Source: an uncultured Anaerolineae bacterium
GTDB taxonomy: Bacteria; Chloroflexota; Anaerolineae; Aggregatilineales; Phototrophicaceae
Assembly: GCA_937995825.1 (NCBI GenBank)
Contig: CALKJO010000009.1
Span: 523,240-587,239, forward strand
Length of the DNA: 64,000 nt
Direction of reading: 5' to 3'
The notes under the pieces were generated by a model. That model was given only the letters and a program-made list of their open reading frames with translations. It searched no databases and was not told where the DNA came from. The first letter of the stretch is position 1; every line of letters begins with the position of its first letter. The position numbers and the translations under genes were made by a program. This document shows, piece by piece, positions 18,908 to 27,322 of this stretch.

Positions 18908-19913
18908 AGCGAATGCGCGGATCGATGATCCCGTAGGCGATATCAGTGGCGATATTGACAAGACTGAACACGATCCCATATAAGACCGTGATCCCCATGA
19001 TCGGCTCAAAATCGAGCCGCAGCGACGATTCGACGGCGTACAAGCCCAAGCCCGGATAGTCAAAGATCGTCTCGACCAGCACCGCCCCCGCCATCAACCA
19101 GCCGAATTCCAGCGCCAGCACGGTGATGATGGCGATGAAGGCGCTGCGCAGGACATACTTGGTCAGGATCACGCGGTAAGGAATGCCGATGGCGCGCTCC
19201 ATACGCACGTAATCCTTGTCCAGCGCTTCCAGCACCGCCGCCCGCGTGATGCGCGTCACGCTCGCCAGCGCCCCGAACGACAGCACCAGCGCCGGCGTGA
19301 ACAGATGGCGCAGCGCGATGCCAAACGCGCTGAAATCCAGCCGCAGCAGCGCGTCTACGGTGAACAAGCCCGTGATCGTGGCTGGCGGCGCAAGCAGCAC
19401 GTCATAGCGCTTGCCAATCGGAAACCACCCCAACGACACGCCCAGGATTGACTGAAAGATCATCGCCAGCCAGAACGCCGGAAAGCTGACGAAAAAAAGC
19501 GCGATCACGCGCACCACCTGATCCGGCAGCTTGTCTCGGTAGATCGCGGAGATGATGCCCGCCGGAATCCCCAGACCGGACGCGATCAGGATGGCGAACA
19601 GCGTCAGTTCCAGCGTAGCCGGAAAATACACGCGCAGATCATCTGCGACAAAGCGCCGCGAATACAGCGACTGCCCCCAATCGCCGCTGAACAACCCAGC
19701 GATATAACTGATGTACTGCACCGGGAGCGGCTGATCCAGCCCGAACTGAACGCGCAGTCTTTCGCGAATTTCAGGCGTAGACTGCGGACCCGCCGCCAGC
19801 CCGACCGGATCGCCCGGGAGGATGCGCGACACGGTGAAGGTCAGCAGGGTTAGCCCGATCAGCAGTGGGATCAGCAGCAGCAGACGCCGCAGTAAATAAT
19901 AACGAAGGTTCAT
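18900..19913 (-). CDS. ABC transporter permease (OppB/DppB-like)
   Basis: A 337-residue permease with a first membrane helix (LLLLIPLLIGLTLLTF), the OppB motif ILPGDPVGLAAGP, and a core of five further helices containing the EAA loop (VLEALDKDYVRMERAIGIPYR). It pairs with the downstream OppC-like subunit to form the channel. It starts 54 nt after the binding-protein gene. Confidence 0.94.
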   Translation of the reverse strand: MNLRYYLLRRLLLLIPLLIGLTLLTFTVSRILPGDPVGLAAGPQSTPEIRERLRVQFGLDQPLPVQYISYIAGLFSGDWGQSLYSRRFVADDLRVYFPATLELTLFAILIASGLGIPAGIISAIYRDKLPDQVVRVIALFFVSFPAFWLAMIFQSILGVSLGWFPIGKRYDVLLAPPATITGLFTVDALLRLDFSAFGIALRHLFTPALVLSFGALASVTRITRAAVLEALDKDYVRMERAIGIPYRVILTKYVLRSAFIAIITVLALEFGWLMAGAVLVETIFDYPGLGLYAVESSLRLDFEPIMGITVLYGIVFSLVNIATDIAYGIIDPRIRYG

Positions 19914-19967
19914 CGGCGGTTTTGCGCAGGTCAGGGTGGGTTCACCCTGACCTGGCGCACACCCAGC

Positions 19968-21539
19968 TTACGCCGGGCAGTTGACCATCGCTAAATCCTG
20001 GAACAGCACAGACAAGCTCTCCAACGGACGGAACACATAGCCCTGGATGCAGTTGTTCAGCGCGATCAGCGTACTTTCGGAGTACATCCAGACCGACGGC
20101 TGATCGGCGGCGATCAGGCGCTGCGCCTGGTTGTAAAGCTCGGTGCGGATATCCGGATCGCCGGTGACGCGGGCGGTGTCGAGCAGTCGATCCACTTCGG
20201 GGTTGCTGTAGAAGCTGCACGAGTTGTAGCTGCCCCACTGCCCGCTGTGATATTGGTTATACAGGTGCGCATCCATGTCAAGGTAGGCTGGCTGCGTATA
20301 AATATTGATGATATCCGGTCCGGTCTCCGGCGATGCGCACGACGCCACCATATCGGGCCAGAGCATCGGGATCATGTTCAGCGTGATGTTGAGTTCTGCC
20401 AACCCTTCTAGCAGCAGCAAGCCGGGGATTTCCTCGCGGGTGAACTCGGTCACGTAGACGTAATCGAGCGTGATCCCGCCGTTGGGCCAGGGAGTCTGCG
20501 CCAGATATTCGCGCGCGCGGTCAAGATCATAGGTCGGCACATCTAGATCGGGGACAGCGCCAGGGAAATTGAGCGGCGTCGGACCGGGCATGATCTGAAT
20601 TGGAATATCCTGAATATCCGGCAGCACGTCGTAGTTCATCGCGTGAGCAATCGCTTTGCGCAGATTGATGTCGCTGGTGTAGCGCCCTTGATTGTTCATC
20701 TTCAGCGTGTTGACGAAGTAGCCGAAGTTCTCAATCACGCTCAGACCCGGATCGGCGTTGATACGATCCACATCCTGCCCGGAGGGGGTGTCCGCAATGT
20801 GCGTCTGGCGCGCCAGCAGCGAATTCAACTGGGTCGCGCTGTCGCGCTGGATCAGCCACAGCACGCTGTCCGGATGATCGGGACTCGCCCAACCGCCCCA
20901 GTAATCCTCGACTGCGATGAACTCATACAGATTGCCGATCTCCCAGCGCCCCTGGCGGAAGGGACCCGAACCGGCCGCGTTTGTGCGCAGATAGCTCTGC
21001 CCGAAGTCATCACCGCGATTGGCTTCAACGATGGCGGGGTTGACGATGAAAAGCTGAGTCAGCGTGCCGATGAACGGCGCGAATGGCTGAAGCAGCGTGA
21101 ACTGGACAGTGTCCTCATCGAGCGCGACAGCGCTGCTCGTATCCGCGATGCCCGACCAGCGGTAAGTCGGCGGACCGGCCAGCTCAAGGGCGCGGTTGAA
21201 GCTGTAAACAACGGCTTCCGCGTTGACCGGGCTGCCATCGTGGAAACGCGCCTGCGGCTTCAGGTTGAACGTCCAAACGAGCGCATCATCGCTGACTTCC
21301 CAGGTGTCCACCAAGTTCGGCTCAGCGTTTTCGCCGCGCACGATGAACAAGGCATCGTAGAGGCTGAGCAGCGCCGCGTTGATCGAATAGTTCTCGCCGG
21401 TCGCCGGGTCGATATTATCGATATCCTGATTGCCACCGTAAAGCAGGACGTTCCCACCCTGCGCCCAGATCACCCGCGCGCCCGCTGGGGCGATCAGCAG
21501 CGCCAGGAGTGCCAGTAAGAACCATCCTTTACGCATCAT
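19968..21539 (-). CDS. ABC transporter substrate-binding protein, family 5
   Basis: A 523-residue secreted solute-binding protein (SBP_bac_5). It has a signal peptide (KGWFLLALLALLIAPAGA), the early motif NIDPATGENYSINAALLSLYD, and VWTFNLKPQARFHDGSPVNAEAVVYSFNRA-type sequence in segments. Family members bind di- or oligopeptides, opines or other amide compounds. As the first gene of the operon it sits behind a recognisable promoter; AAAGGA precedes the start. Downstream hydantoinase and DUF917 genes suggest a cyclic amide ligand rather than ordinary peptides. Confidence 0.92.
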   Translation of the reverse strand: MMRKGWFLLALLALLIAPAGARVIWAQGGNVLLYGGNQDIDNIDPATGENYSINAALLSLYDALFIVRGENAEPNLVDTWEVSDDALVWTFNLKPQARFHDGSPVNAEAVVYSFNRALELAGPPTYRWSGIADTSSAVALDEDTVQFTLLQPFAPFIGTLTQLFIVNPAIVEANRGDDFGQSYLRTNAAGSGPFRQGRWEIGNLYEFIAVEDYWGGWASPDHPDSVLWLIQRDSATQLNSLLARQTHIADTPSGQDVDRINADPGLSVIENFGYFVNTLKMNNQGRYTSDINLRKAIAHAMNYDVLPDIQDIPIQIMPGPTPLNFPGAVPDLDVPTYDLDRAREYLAQTPWPNGGITLDYVYVTEFTREEIPGLLLLEGLAELNITLNMIPMLWPDMVASCASPETGPDIINIYTQPAYLDMDAHLYNQYHSGQWGSYNSCSFYSNPEVDRLLDTARVTGDPDIRTELYNQAQRLIAADQPSVWMYSESTLIALNNCIQGYVFRPLESLSVLFQDLAMVNCPA

Positions 21540-21577
21540 GAGCTTGATTCCTTTCAGAAGCTGTATCTAAGATTGAT

Positions 21578-21606
21578 GTTGTAACATGTTCACCACAGCG
21601 CTGCAA
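21578..21606 (-). promoter_or_regulatory. Promoter of the ABC-hydantoinase operon
   Basis: On the minus strand: -35 TTGCAG (21606-21601), 17-bp spacer, -10 TACAAC (21583-21578). It lies directly after the terminator of the SCO1-like gene and about 40 nt before the binding-protein start. Confidence 0.55.
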
Positions 21607-21608
21607 TA

Positions 21609-21641
21609 AAAAAGAGACGTGCAGTTTTCACGTCTCTTTTT
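21609..21641 (-). terminator. Terminator of the SCO1-like gene
   Basis: A long perfect stem (AAAAAGAGACGTG / CACGTCTCTTTTT) with a 7-nt loop. The T-run on the minus strand ends the SCO1-like transcript 19 nt after its stop codon. Confidence 0.88.
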
Positions 21642-21659
21642 GGGCAAAACGAACAAGCG

Positions 21660-22349
21660 CTACGACGCAAGGCGTTCCGCGATATCTGCTGCGATGATGG
21701 CAGCGCTGGCGTCATAGGAATAGATCGCCGCGAGCCGGCGCTGCGGATCGATTAAATACGAGGGTGTGCTGTGATCGACAAGGTAATTATCGCCGCGCCC
21801 CTCATTCGTGCGCAGCTCATAGTACAAACCGTAGTCCGGTCGGATCGGTTCGAGCATCTCCCGAACGCCGGACATGCCGATGAAGCTGGGATCGAAGCCG
21901 TCCAGATAAGCGCGAATTGCTGCCGGCGTGTCGCGGTCGCCATCGACGCTGACGAACAAAAACTGGAGCTGCTCCGCCTGATCGCCGAGCGCACGCTTGA
22001 TCTGAATGAACTCCGCCAGCGTGATCGGGCAGAAATCCGGGCAGCGCGTATAGCCAAAGAAGATCAGCGTATGCTTGCCTTCCAGATCGCTGAGGGACAG
22101 CTCCCGCACTTCGCCGCCGGGCAGCGCGGCGGGCATGGTGAAATCCGCGACTGTGCGCGGCGGCTCAATCGGCGTGACACCGGGTACGCTGGGCGCAAAC
22201 GTTGCCGTCGGGGCGGTTGGTGCGGCGGGCTGCGCGCCTGGACGCAGCGCCATGACCGCAACGATTCCGATCAAGAGCAGAAAGATCACGGCAATCCCGA
22301 TCACATCGCTCTGGCGTCGTTTTGGTGTTTCAGATGGGGAAGGAGTCAT
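21660..22349 (-). CDS. SCO1/SenC family copper chaperone
   Basis: A 229-residue protein anchored by one N-terminal helix (residues 15-35) with a Pro/Thr/Ala linker and a thioredoxin-fold domain outside the membrane. The copper-binding CPDFCP (Cys103, Cys107) and the distal His in LVDHSTPSYLI (about 193) are all present. It inserts copper into the CuA centre of cytochrome oxidase subunit II, and a ba3-type oxidase operon lies 1.5 kb away. It is divergent from mgtE. Confidence 0.92.
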   Translation of the reverse strand: MTPSPSETPKRRQSDVIGIAVIFLLLIGIVAVMALRPGAQPAAPTAPTATFAPSVPGVTPIEPPRTVADFTMPAALPGGEVRELSLSDLEGKHTLIFFGYTRCPDFCPITLAEFIQIKRALGDQAEQLQFLFVSVDGDRDTPAAIRAYLDGFDPSFIGMSGVREMLEPIRPDYGLYYELRTNEGRGDNYLVDHSTPSYLIDPQRRLAAIYSYDASAAIIAADIAERLAS

Positions 22350-22367
22350 CCAAACCTCAAAGATAAT

Positions 22368-22396
22368 TTGCGACAGATTTCACAACTTATTATACT
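22368..22396 (+). promoter_or_regulatory. mgtE promoter
   Basis: -35 TTGCGA (22368-22373), exactly 17 bp, -10 TATACT (22391-22396). The predicted leader is about 60 nt, too short for a Mg-sensing M-box. Confidence 0.65.
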
Positions 22397-22464
22397 TCGC
22401 TGCGCGTCGCTGTGAGCGTCCATTTTCCGAGGATGAAGGCGAGTCATGAAGAGGAGCGGGGCCT

Positions 22465-23811
22465 ATGCTTGCCGAGCAAATCGATCACGTTCGCGACCTG
22501 ATCGAGCAAAAAAACTGGACGGCGATTCGGGAAACCATCACCAATATGCCAGAGCCGGAGATCGCCGAGCTGTTGTTTGATGTTGAGACGAACGACCGGA
22601 TGCTCTTGTTCCGCCTGCTGCCGCGCGATCTCTCCAGTGAGGTATTTGCGCTGCTGGAAACCGATCAGCAGAACAAACTTCTCACAGAACTGACTCAGGA
22701 AGAGACGCGCCATTTGCTGAGCAAACTCAGCCCGGACGACCGCGCTCAGATTCTTGATGAGCTGCCCGGCGCGGTGACGCAGCGCCTGCTCAATCTGCTC
22801 TCGCCGGAGGACTTGCGGGAAACGCGGCAGATTCTCGGCTATCCGCCGGAGAGCGTTGGGCGCTTGATGACCCCGTATTACGTCGCGGTGCGCCCGGAAT
22901 GGACGGTGGGGCAAGCGCTCGATCATGTTCGCAAAAAAGGGCGCGACAGCGAAACCATCGACGTTTTGTATGTGGTCGATCAGCATTGGAAACTGCTCGA
23001 CGCGCTTGACCTGCGGCGCTTCATCCTCGCCGACCCGCAGACCAAAGTCGCCGACATCATGGATTCGCAGTATATCTATCTGAACGCGAACCAGGATCGC
23101 GAAGAAGCCGTCCGCACGATGGAACGCTACGATCTGTCCGTGCTGCCGGTGGTCGACTCGCAGAATGTGCTGATCGGGATCGTCACTTTTGATGATGTGC
23201 TGGATGTGGCGCAGGCGGAAGCGACCGAGGACTTTCACAAAGGCGCAGCGGTCAGCCCCCTAAAAGGGAGTTATCGCGATGCGCGGCTGCCTGAACTCTA
23301 TCGCAAGCGGATCGGCTGGCTGCTGGCGCTGGTCTTCGCTAACGTCTTCTCTGGTGCAGCCATCGCCAATTTTGAAGACACTATCGCAGCCAACGTCGCG
23401 CTGGTCTTTTTCCTCCCCCTGCTGATCGACAGCAGCGGCAATGCCGGCTCGCAAGCGGCAACGCTGATGGTGCGCGCGCTGGCGATGGACGAGGTCAAAA
23501 TGAGCGACTGGTGGCGGCTGCTGACGAAAGAAATTTTCGTCTCCGCAGCGCTGGGCTTCACGATGGCGCTCGCCGTCTCGTTGATCGGGGTGCTGCGCGC
23601 TGGCATCGAGATCGCGCTAGTGGTTGCGCTCACGATGGCGCTGGTGGTGATCGTTGGCAGTGTGATCGGCACTGCCCTCCCGTTCATCCTCAAACGGCTG
23701 AATTTCGATCCCGCAGCCGCCAGCGCGCCGCTGATCACCTCGCTTTCGGACATCTCCGGCGTGCTGATCTATTTCAGCCTGGCGACTTTGCTGCTCAGTC
23801 AGGTGCAGTAA
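22465..23811 (+). CDS. mgtE: Magnesium transporter MgtE
   Basis: A 448-residue homodimeric Mg2+ channel. Order: N-terminal superhelical domain (residues ~1-125, repeated LLxxLxPxxRAxILxELP), two CBS domains (~130-250, starting GRLMTPYYVAV), and a five-helix membrane domain from about 280. The latter contains the pore-lining LPLLIDSSGNAGSQAATLMVRAL, which is split by a conserved NAGSQ. Cytosolic Mg2+ closes it through the CBS domains. GAGGAG-type purines precede the start, and a hairpin terminator follows at once. Confidence 0.95.
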   Translation: MLAEQIDHVRDLIEQKNWTAIRETITNMPEPEIAELLFDVETNDRMLLFRLLPRDLSSEVFALLETDQQNKLLTELTQEETRHLLSKLSPDDRAQILDELPGAVTQRLLNLLSPEDLRETRQILGYPPESVGRLMTPYYVAVRPEWTVGQALDHVRKKGRDSETIDVLYVVDQHWKLLDALDLRRFILADPQTKVADIMDSQYIYLNANQDREEAVRTMERYDLSVLPVVDSQNVLIGIVTFDDVLDVAQAEATEDFHKGAAVSPLKGSYRDARLPELYRKRIGWLLALVFANVFSGAAIANFEDTIAANVALVFFLPLLIDSSGNAGSQAATLMVRALAMDEVKMSDWWRLLTKEIFVSAALGFTMALAVSLIGVLRAGIEIALVVALTMALVVIVGSVIGTALPFILKRLNFDPAAASAPLITSLSDISGVLIYFSLATLLLSQVQ

Positions 23812-23820
23812 AAAAACAAG

Positions 23821-23846
23821 AAAGCCGGGAGCGCAGTCCCGGCTTT
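23821..23846. terminator. Shared terminator between mgtE and the oxidase operon
   Basis: Perfect stem AAAGCCGGGA / TCCCGGCTTT with a 6-nt loop. T-rich tracts follow on the minus strand and a shorter one on the plus strand, so it can end both converging transcripts. Confidence 0.8.
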
Positions 23847-23866
23847 GTCTGACTGCGTCGAAATTC

Positions 23867-24157
23867 TCAACGACGGTTCAGCCGCCAGCGTCCGTAGATC
23901 GCCAGCGCGGCGCCAAAGGTGATCAGTGTAGCCAACGTCAGCGCTGGCAGCGTGACGCCCCCTTGATTCGGCTGACCGCAGAGGAAATTCCAGACTAGCC
24001 CAGGCAGAGTCGCCAGCGTTTCCAGATCGCGGATGTAAAGCGCCGTCACGCCCAGCAGCGTGATCCCAGCGGTGAGCAAAAACACCAGCAGCAGCAGCGT
24101 GGTCAAATCCATCTCCGGTTTGACGGCTGCGCTTTGCGGCTCAATCGGTCGATCCAT
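23867..24157 (-). CDS. Small membrane protein of the ba3 oxidase operon
   Basis: 96 residues with two hydrophobic segments (about 21-43 and 69-88) joined by a loop containing LCGQPNQGG. I recognise no family. It follows the oxidase subunit I gene by 13 nt and is the last gene before the terminator, so an accessory or assembly role in the oxidase is a fair inference. Confidence 0.7.
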   Translation of the reverse strand: MDRPIEPQSAAVKPEMDLTTLLLLVFLLTAGITLLGVTALYIRDLETLATLPGLVWNFLCGQPNQGGVTLPALTLATLITFGAALAIYGRWRLNRR

Positions 24158-24170
24158 CGTGTGATCCCCT

Positions 24171-25850
24171 TTACTGCATCGGATACGGCGTTGACCAGAA
24201 CCCGGACACCCAGTTGAGCGCGCCGAACAACACCGGTCCCCACATGACGATATTAGTGATGATGATCAGCGCAACCCACACGTTCCAATTCTCTGTCCAG
24301 CGCGGCGACTCGTCAGGAGCGCGAACCAAAATCGGGGCAGCGGTTTGCGGCTCGCGTTTGGACACAAACAGCGTCCCTAAAATGACAGTGAAGAGCAAAA
24401 TGATGCTGATCAGCAGGATCGTCCCGCCCACTGCAGACAGATTCATCCAGGGCGCGGCGGCTTCGCTGGTGTATGCGCCGACTGCGCCGGAGTCAGTGCG
24501 CCGGATCGCGCCTTCTAAACCGGCACGCCCCATCGACATCCCAAAAACCAGGATGCCCGCAAACCAGGTGTACACCTGCGCTGTCGCTAGCGGACGCGCA
24601 AACAGCGCCCGCCCGCGCAGCATCGGCAGCAGCCAGTAAAGGATGCCGATATAGGTCATGAAGACGCCGCCTGCCAGCGTAGTGTGAAAGTGACCGGGAA
24701 CCCAGGTAGTGTTATGCAGTGCGTTATTGAGCGTGAACGACGCATTTGCCATGCCAGTGACGCCGCCGACGGCGAACACCAGCATCCCGCAGATCTGCGC
24801 CGCGATCAGCGGGTCGCCCCATGCCTGCTTCCACATCCAGCTAATCCGTCCGCCGCCGCGCGCGCGCCCCGCCTTCTCCAGCGTCGCGCCGATATTGAAG
24901 GCGGTCAGCAGGCTTGGCACAGCGACTACAAAAGTCAGCAGCGAATGCATCGCCTTCGCCAGCTCGCTGATGCCCGGATCGACGAACAGATGATGCACAC
25001 CAATCGGGATCGAGAAGATCATGATCATTAAAAACGCCACCCGTGCCAGCGGATCGCTGAACAGCTTGACGCCGTACTGCTTGGGCAGCATCGTATACCA
25101 TGACACATACGCCGGGATCAGCCAGAAATACACCAGCGGATGCCCAAAGAACCAGAACAGAATCCGCGAGACCTGCGGGTCAGTCGTCTTGATGATGCCC
25201 AGCGACAGCGGCAGCAGCATCGTCAGCACTTCAACCGCCACGCCCAACGACGCCGAGAACCACATTAAGTAGTTGGCGAGCAGCGCGAACACCGCCAGTG
25301 GCGCAGCTTCGCCCGGATGCTCTTTACGCCAAGCGAAGTAGGTCATGAAGACGACCAGCGCCGCCACCCATGAGCCGACGATCACCAATGCTAGACCAAG
25401 ATAGAACGTCCAGTGCGCCAGCATCGGCGCGTAGAAGGTATACAGGACGTTCGCCTGCCCGGTCAGCATAGCATAGCCCGCCAGCACCACGCCCAGCAGC
25501 ATGATCACAAACGATGCCCACGCCAACTGCACGCTTGCTAACGCGCGCTGGAGCGTCCGCTGCGTCACAAAATAGGCAAAGCCGACGATGAAGAACGTCG
25601 TAAAGACCAGCGCATTCAGCACACCGTGCAGCGTAAGCGCCTGATAGTAATAGGAAAAAACCGGAATATCCCAGCGCAGCGCAGGCGCACGCCGGTATGC
25701 CTGCGCGGGTCCCAGCAGCAGCCCGATGCTTATCGCCAGCAGCGCGACGAACACAAACGATCCTACCAACCAGCGCTCGCTAGTGAGGGCGGACAATTTC
25801 GGAAATTGCAGCGCTGGCGCGCTGGACGGACGCGGTTGAACAGCCTGCAT
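24171..25850 (-). CDS. ba3-type cytochrome c oxidase subunit I
   Basis: A 559-residue polytopic haem-copper oxidase subunit of the B (ba3) family. It carries the early histidine motif HGVLNALVFTTFF (low-spin haem), the CuB/Tyr motif WFFGHPLVYFWLIPAY, the paired His in GVHHLF, and the haem ligands in WVPGHFHTTLAGG. It reduces O2 to water and pumps protons. The ATG at 25850 is 9 nt after AAGGAG; a TTG further upstream would sit on the ribosome-binding site. The subunit II gene lies 20 nt upstream. Confidence 0.95.
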   Translation of the reverse strand: MQAVQPRPSSAPALQFPKLSALTSERWLVGSFVFVALLAISIGLLLGPAQAYRRAPALRWDIPVFSYYYQALTLHGVLNALVFTTFFIVGFAYFVTQRTLQRALASVQLAWASFVIMLLGVVLAGYAMLTGQANVLYTFYAPMLAHWTFYLGLALVIVGSWVAALVVFMTYFAWRKEHPGEAAPLAVFALLANYLMWFSASLGVAVEVLTMLLPLSLGIIKTTDPQVSRILFWFFGHPLVYFWLIPAYVSWYTMLPKQYGVKLFSDPLARVAFLMIMIFSIPIGVHHLFVDPGISELAKAMHSLLTFVVAVPSLLTAFNIGATLEKAGRARGGGRISWMWKQAWGDPLIAAQICGMLVFAVGGVTGMANASFTLNNALHNTTWVPGHFHTTLAGGVFMTYIGILYWLLPMLRGRALFARPLATAQVYTWFAGILVFGMSMGRAGLEGAIRRTDSGAVGAYTSEAAAPWMNLSAVGGTILLISIILLFTVILGTLFVSKREPQTAAPILVRAPDESPRWTENWNVWVALIIITNIVMWGPVLFGALNWVSGFWSTPYPMQ

Positions 25851-25870
25851 AATGGTCAACTCCTTCTCAG

Positions 25871-26386
25871 CTATGCCGCTGACCCGTCAGCGGGTTCGAC
25901 GATGATTTTGATATACATGTTCTGATGACCGCGTCCACAGTATTCATGGCACTGGATGTGGAACGTGCCGACCTCATTGAAGCGGGTGCTGGAACGCCCG
26001 ACATGACCTGGCAGCACCTCGATATTCGCGTTATGACGCTCGACGATGAAACCATGCGTAACATCGGCGCTGGTCAGATAGAAATTGACCGTTGATCCGA
26101 CGGGAACGCGCAGCACATCCTGCCCGCGCTCATCCTTTTCATCGCTGCCCGCGTCAAAAGCCCACATCCGCGCGACGATGTATACGTCGTAAACGCCGTT
26201 GCCCATATTTCTCATGCCCGGATTGGCAAATACCGTTCGATTCAGAGTCAGCGGATTGATATACCCCTCCGGCTGCGGCAGGCGCACGCCGAAAACCAGC
26301 GCGCTTGAGACCAACGCCGCAAAAAACAGCCCCAGCACCGCCGCCACCGCGATCAGATACTGACGTTCGTAACGGTCGATGTGCAT
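25871..26386 (-). CDS. ba3-type cytochrome c oxidase subunit II
   Basis: A 171-residue protein with a single N-terminal membrane anchor and a cupredoxin domain. All CuA ligands are visible: His in DVTHGF near 110 and the cluster CHEYCGRGHQNM near 143-154. It accepts electrons from cytochrome c. The ATG at 26386 is 9 nt after GGAGG; a GTG at 26392 is the weaker alternative. It follows the subunit IIa-like gene with a 2-nt gap. Confidence 0.94.
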   Translation of the reverse strand: MHIDRYERQYLIAVAAVLGLFFAALVSSALVFGVRLPQPEGYINPLTLNRTVFANPGMRNMGNGVYDVYIVARMWAFDAGSDEKDERGQDVLRVPVGSTVNFYLTSADVTHGFIVERHNANIEVLPGHVGRSSTRFNEVGTFHIQCHEYCGRGHQNMYIKIIVEPADGSAA

Positions 26387-26388
26387 GA

Positions 26389-26607
26389 TCACGCCCCTCC
26401 CCGCACGACAGTCACTTCATACCAGAGCGAAAAAAGATAAACAGCGTAGGCGATGATCAGCGCCATTGCAAAGATGTATGTGCCGCTCGGCGCGAAGTGC
26501 GGATCATCCTGCGGTTCGGGTTCGTCGTTAGCATCAGCGACCGCAAGCGCGGTTTCGGGCAGCGCTTCCGGCAGCTCAACCGGATTGGCATCAGATTGGA
26601 CAGCCAT
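26389..26607 (-). CDS. Cytochrome c oxidase subunit IIa-like protein
   Basis: 72 residues: an acidic N-terminal tail rich in Glu/Asp/Pro, then one hydrophobic helix (about 45-65) beginning PSGTYIFAMALIIAY. This size, single helix and position directly upstream of subunit II match the small IIa subunit of ba3 oxidases. GGAGG precedes the ATG at 26607 by 10 nt; a TTG at 26613 is possible. Confidence 0.75.
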   Translation of the reverse strand: MAVQSDANPVELPEALPETALAVADANDEPEPQDDPHFAPSGTYIFAMALIIAYAVYLFSLWYEVTVVRGGA

Positions 26608-26625
26608 TATCAACGTTCCTCCGGA

Positions 26626-27144
26626 TCAACGAAGCGTAAACAGATAGGCGATGATGTCTTCTAGTTCTTCCTCCGTCAGGACTTGATCCCAGCCCTCCGG
26701 CATATTGACCGCCCAAGCGGGTTCACCCGGATTCGGCGGCGCGATGAACGCCATCGGCTCCAGAATCGATTGACGCAGATAAGTCAAGGCATCTTCGCCT
26801 TCAACGCGCGCGCCAGCGCGGTCAGCGACCCCCCACAAGCCGGGACCGATCAGGCGGACTGCGCTCGCGTCCACCGAATGGCACGCCTGGCACGCCCAAG
26901 CTGCACCGCTCGGCAGCGCGTGCTGTGCCTGAAAGGCGGCACGACCGCGATCTGGATTGCCCGTTAGGACGATCACGGCGGTTGGGGTTGGCGTGGGAGC
27001 ATTGGCAGCCAGAAGCGGGGTTTTGGTCGGGCGCGGAGTAGGCGGAAACACCTCGGACAGATCCGTTCGCCCACATCCAACCAGTGCCGCTCCTAACAGC
27101 GTGAGCAATATAAGGGTGCAGCAGGATCGTAAATGCTTCATCAT
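26626..27144 (-). CDS. Monohaem cytochrome c lipoprotein
   Basis: 172 residues with a lipoprotein signal peptide (LTLLGAALVGCG, lipobox LVGC), a Pro/Thr linker and a class I cytochrome c domain. The domain has the haem motif CQACH near residue 87 and a distal Met in NMPEGW. It is the first gene of the oxidase operon and is the likely electron donor for the CuA site of subunit II. The second in-frame ATG follows the first immediately. Confidence 0.9.
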   Translation of the reverse strand: MMKHLRSCCTLILLTLLGAALVGCGRTDLSEVFPPTPRPTKTPLLAANAPTPTPTAVIVLTGNPDRGRAAFQAQHALPSGAAWACQACHSVDASAVRLIGPGLWGVADRAGARVEGEDALTYLRQSILEPMAFIAPPNPGEPAWAVNMPEGWDQVLTEEELEDIIAYLFTLR

Positions 27145-27243
27145 GGTCGGCTGTGCCTTTTAAGGCTTTTAAAATATGCTAAATCACACCCATCTTATGC
27201 GATTGAGTGTGAGTCAGCATGTGACAGAGGCACAAACCGCCCA

Positions 27244-27255
27244 TGACAAATGTCA
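27244..27255. promoter_or_regulatory. Palindromic operator candidate upstream of the oxidase operon
   Basis: TGACA-AA-TGTCA is a perfect palindrome in the 178-bp region ahead of the cytochrome c gene. A further TGACA half-site lies at 27222-27226. The pattern is reminiscent of, but not identical to, CRP/FNR-type sites. Confidence 0.35.
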
Positions 27256-27322
27256 CATTTTGAGACGACTTGACTTTGAGCGCGTTTGTCGATAATGAGA
27301 CTGCCAGCGGGCAGCGCTGGCT

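Noticed and set aside
18287..18928. 213-residue plus-strand frame opposite oppC
   Set aside because: Arg/His/Gln/Asp-rich shadow of the permease gene on the other strand.
22397..22464. M-box riboswitch before mgtE
   Set aside because: The leader after the predicted promoter is only about 60 nt and shows none of the M-box blocks.
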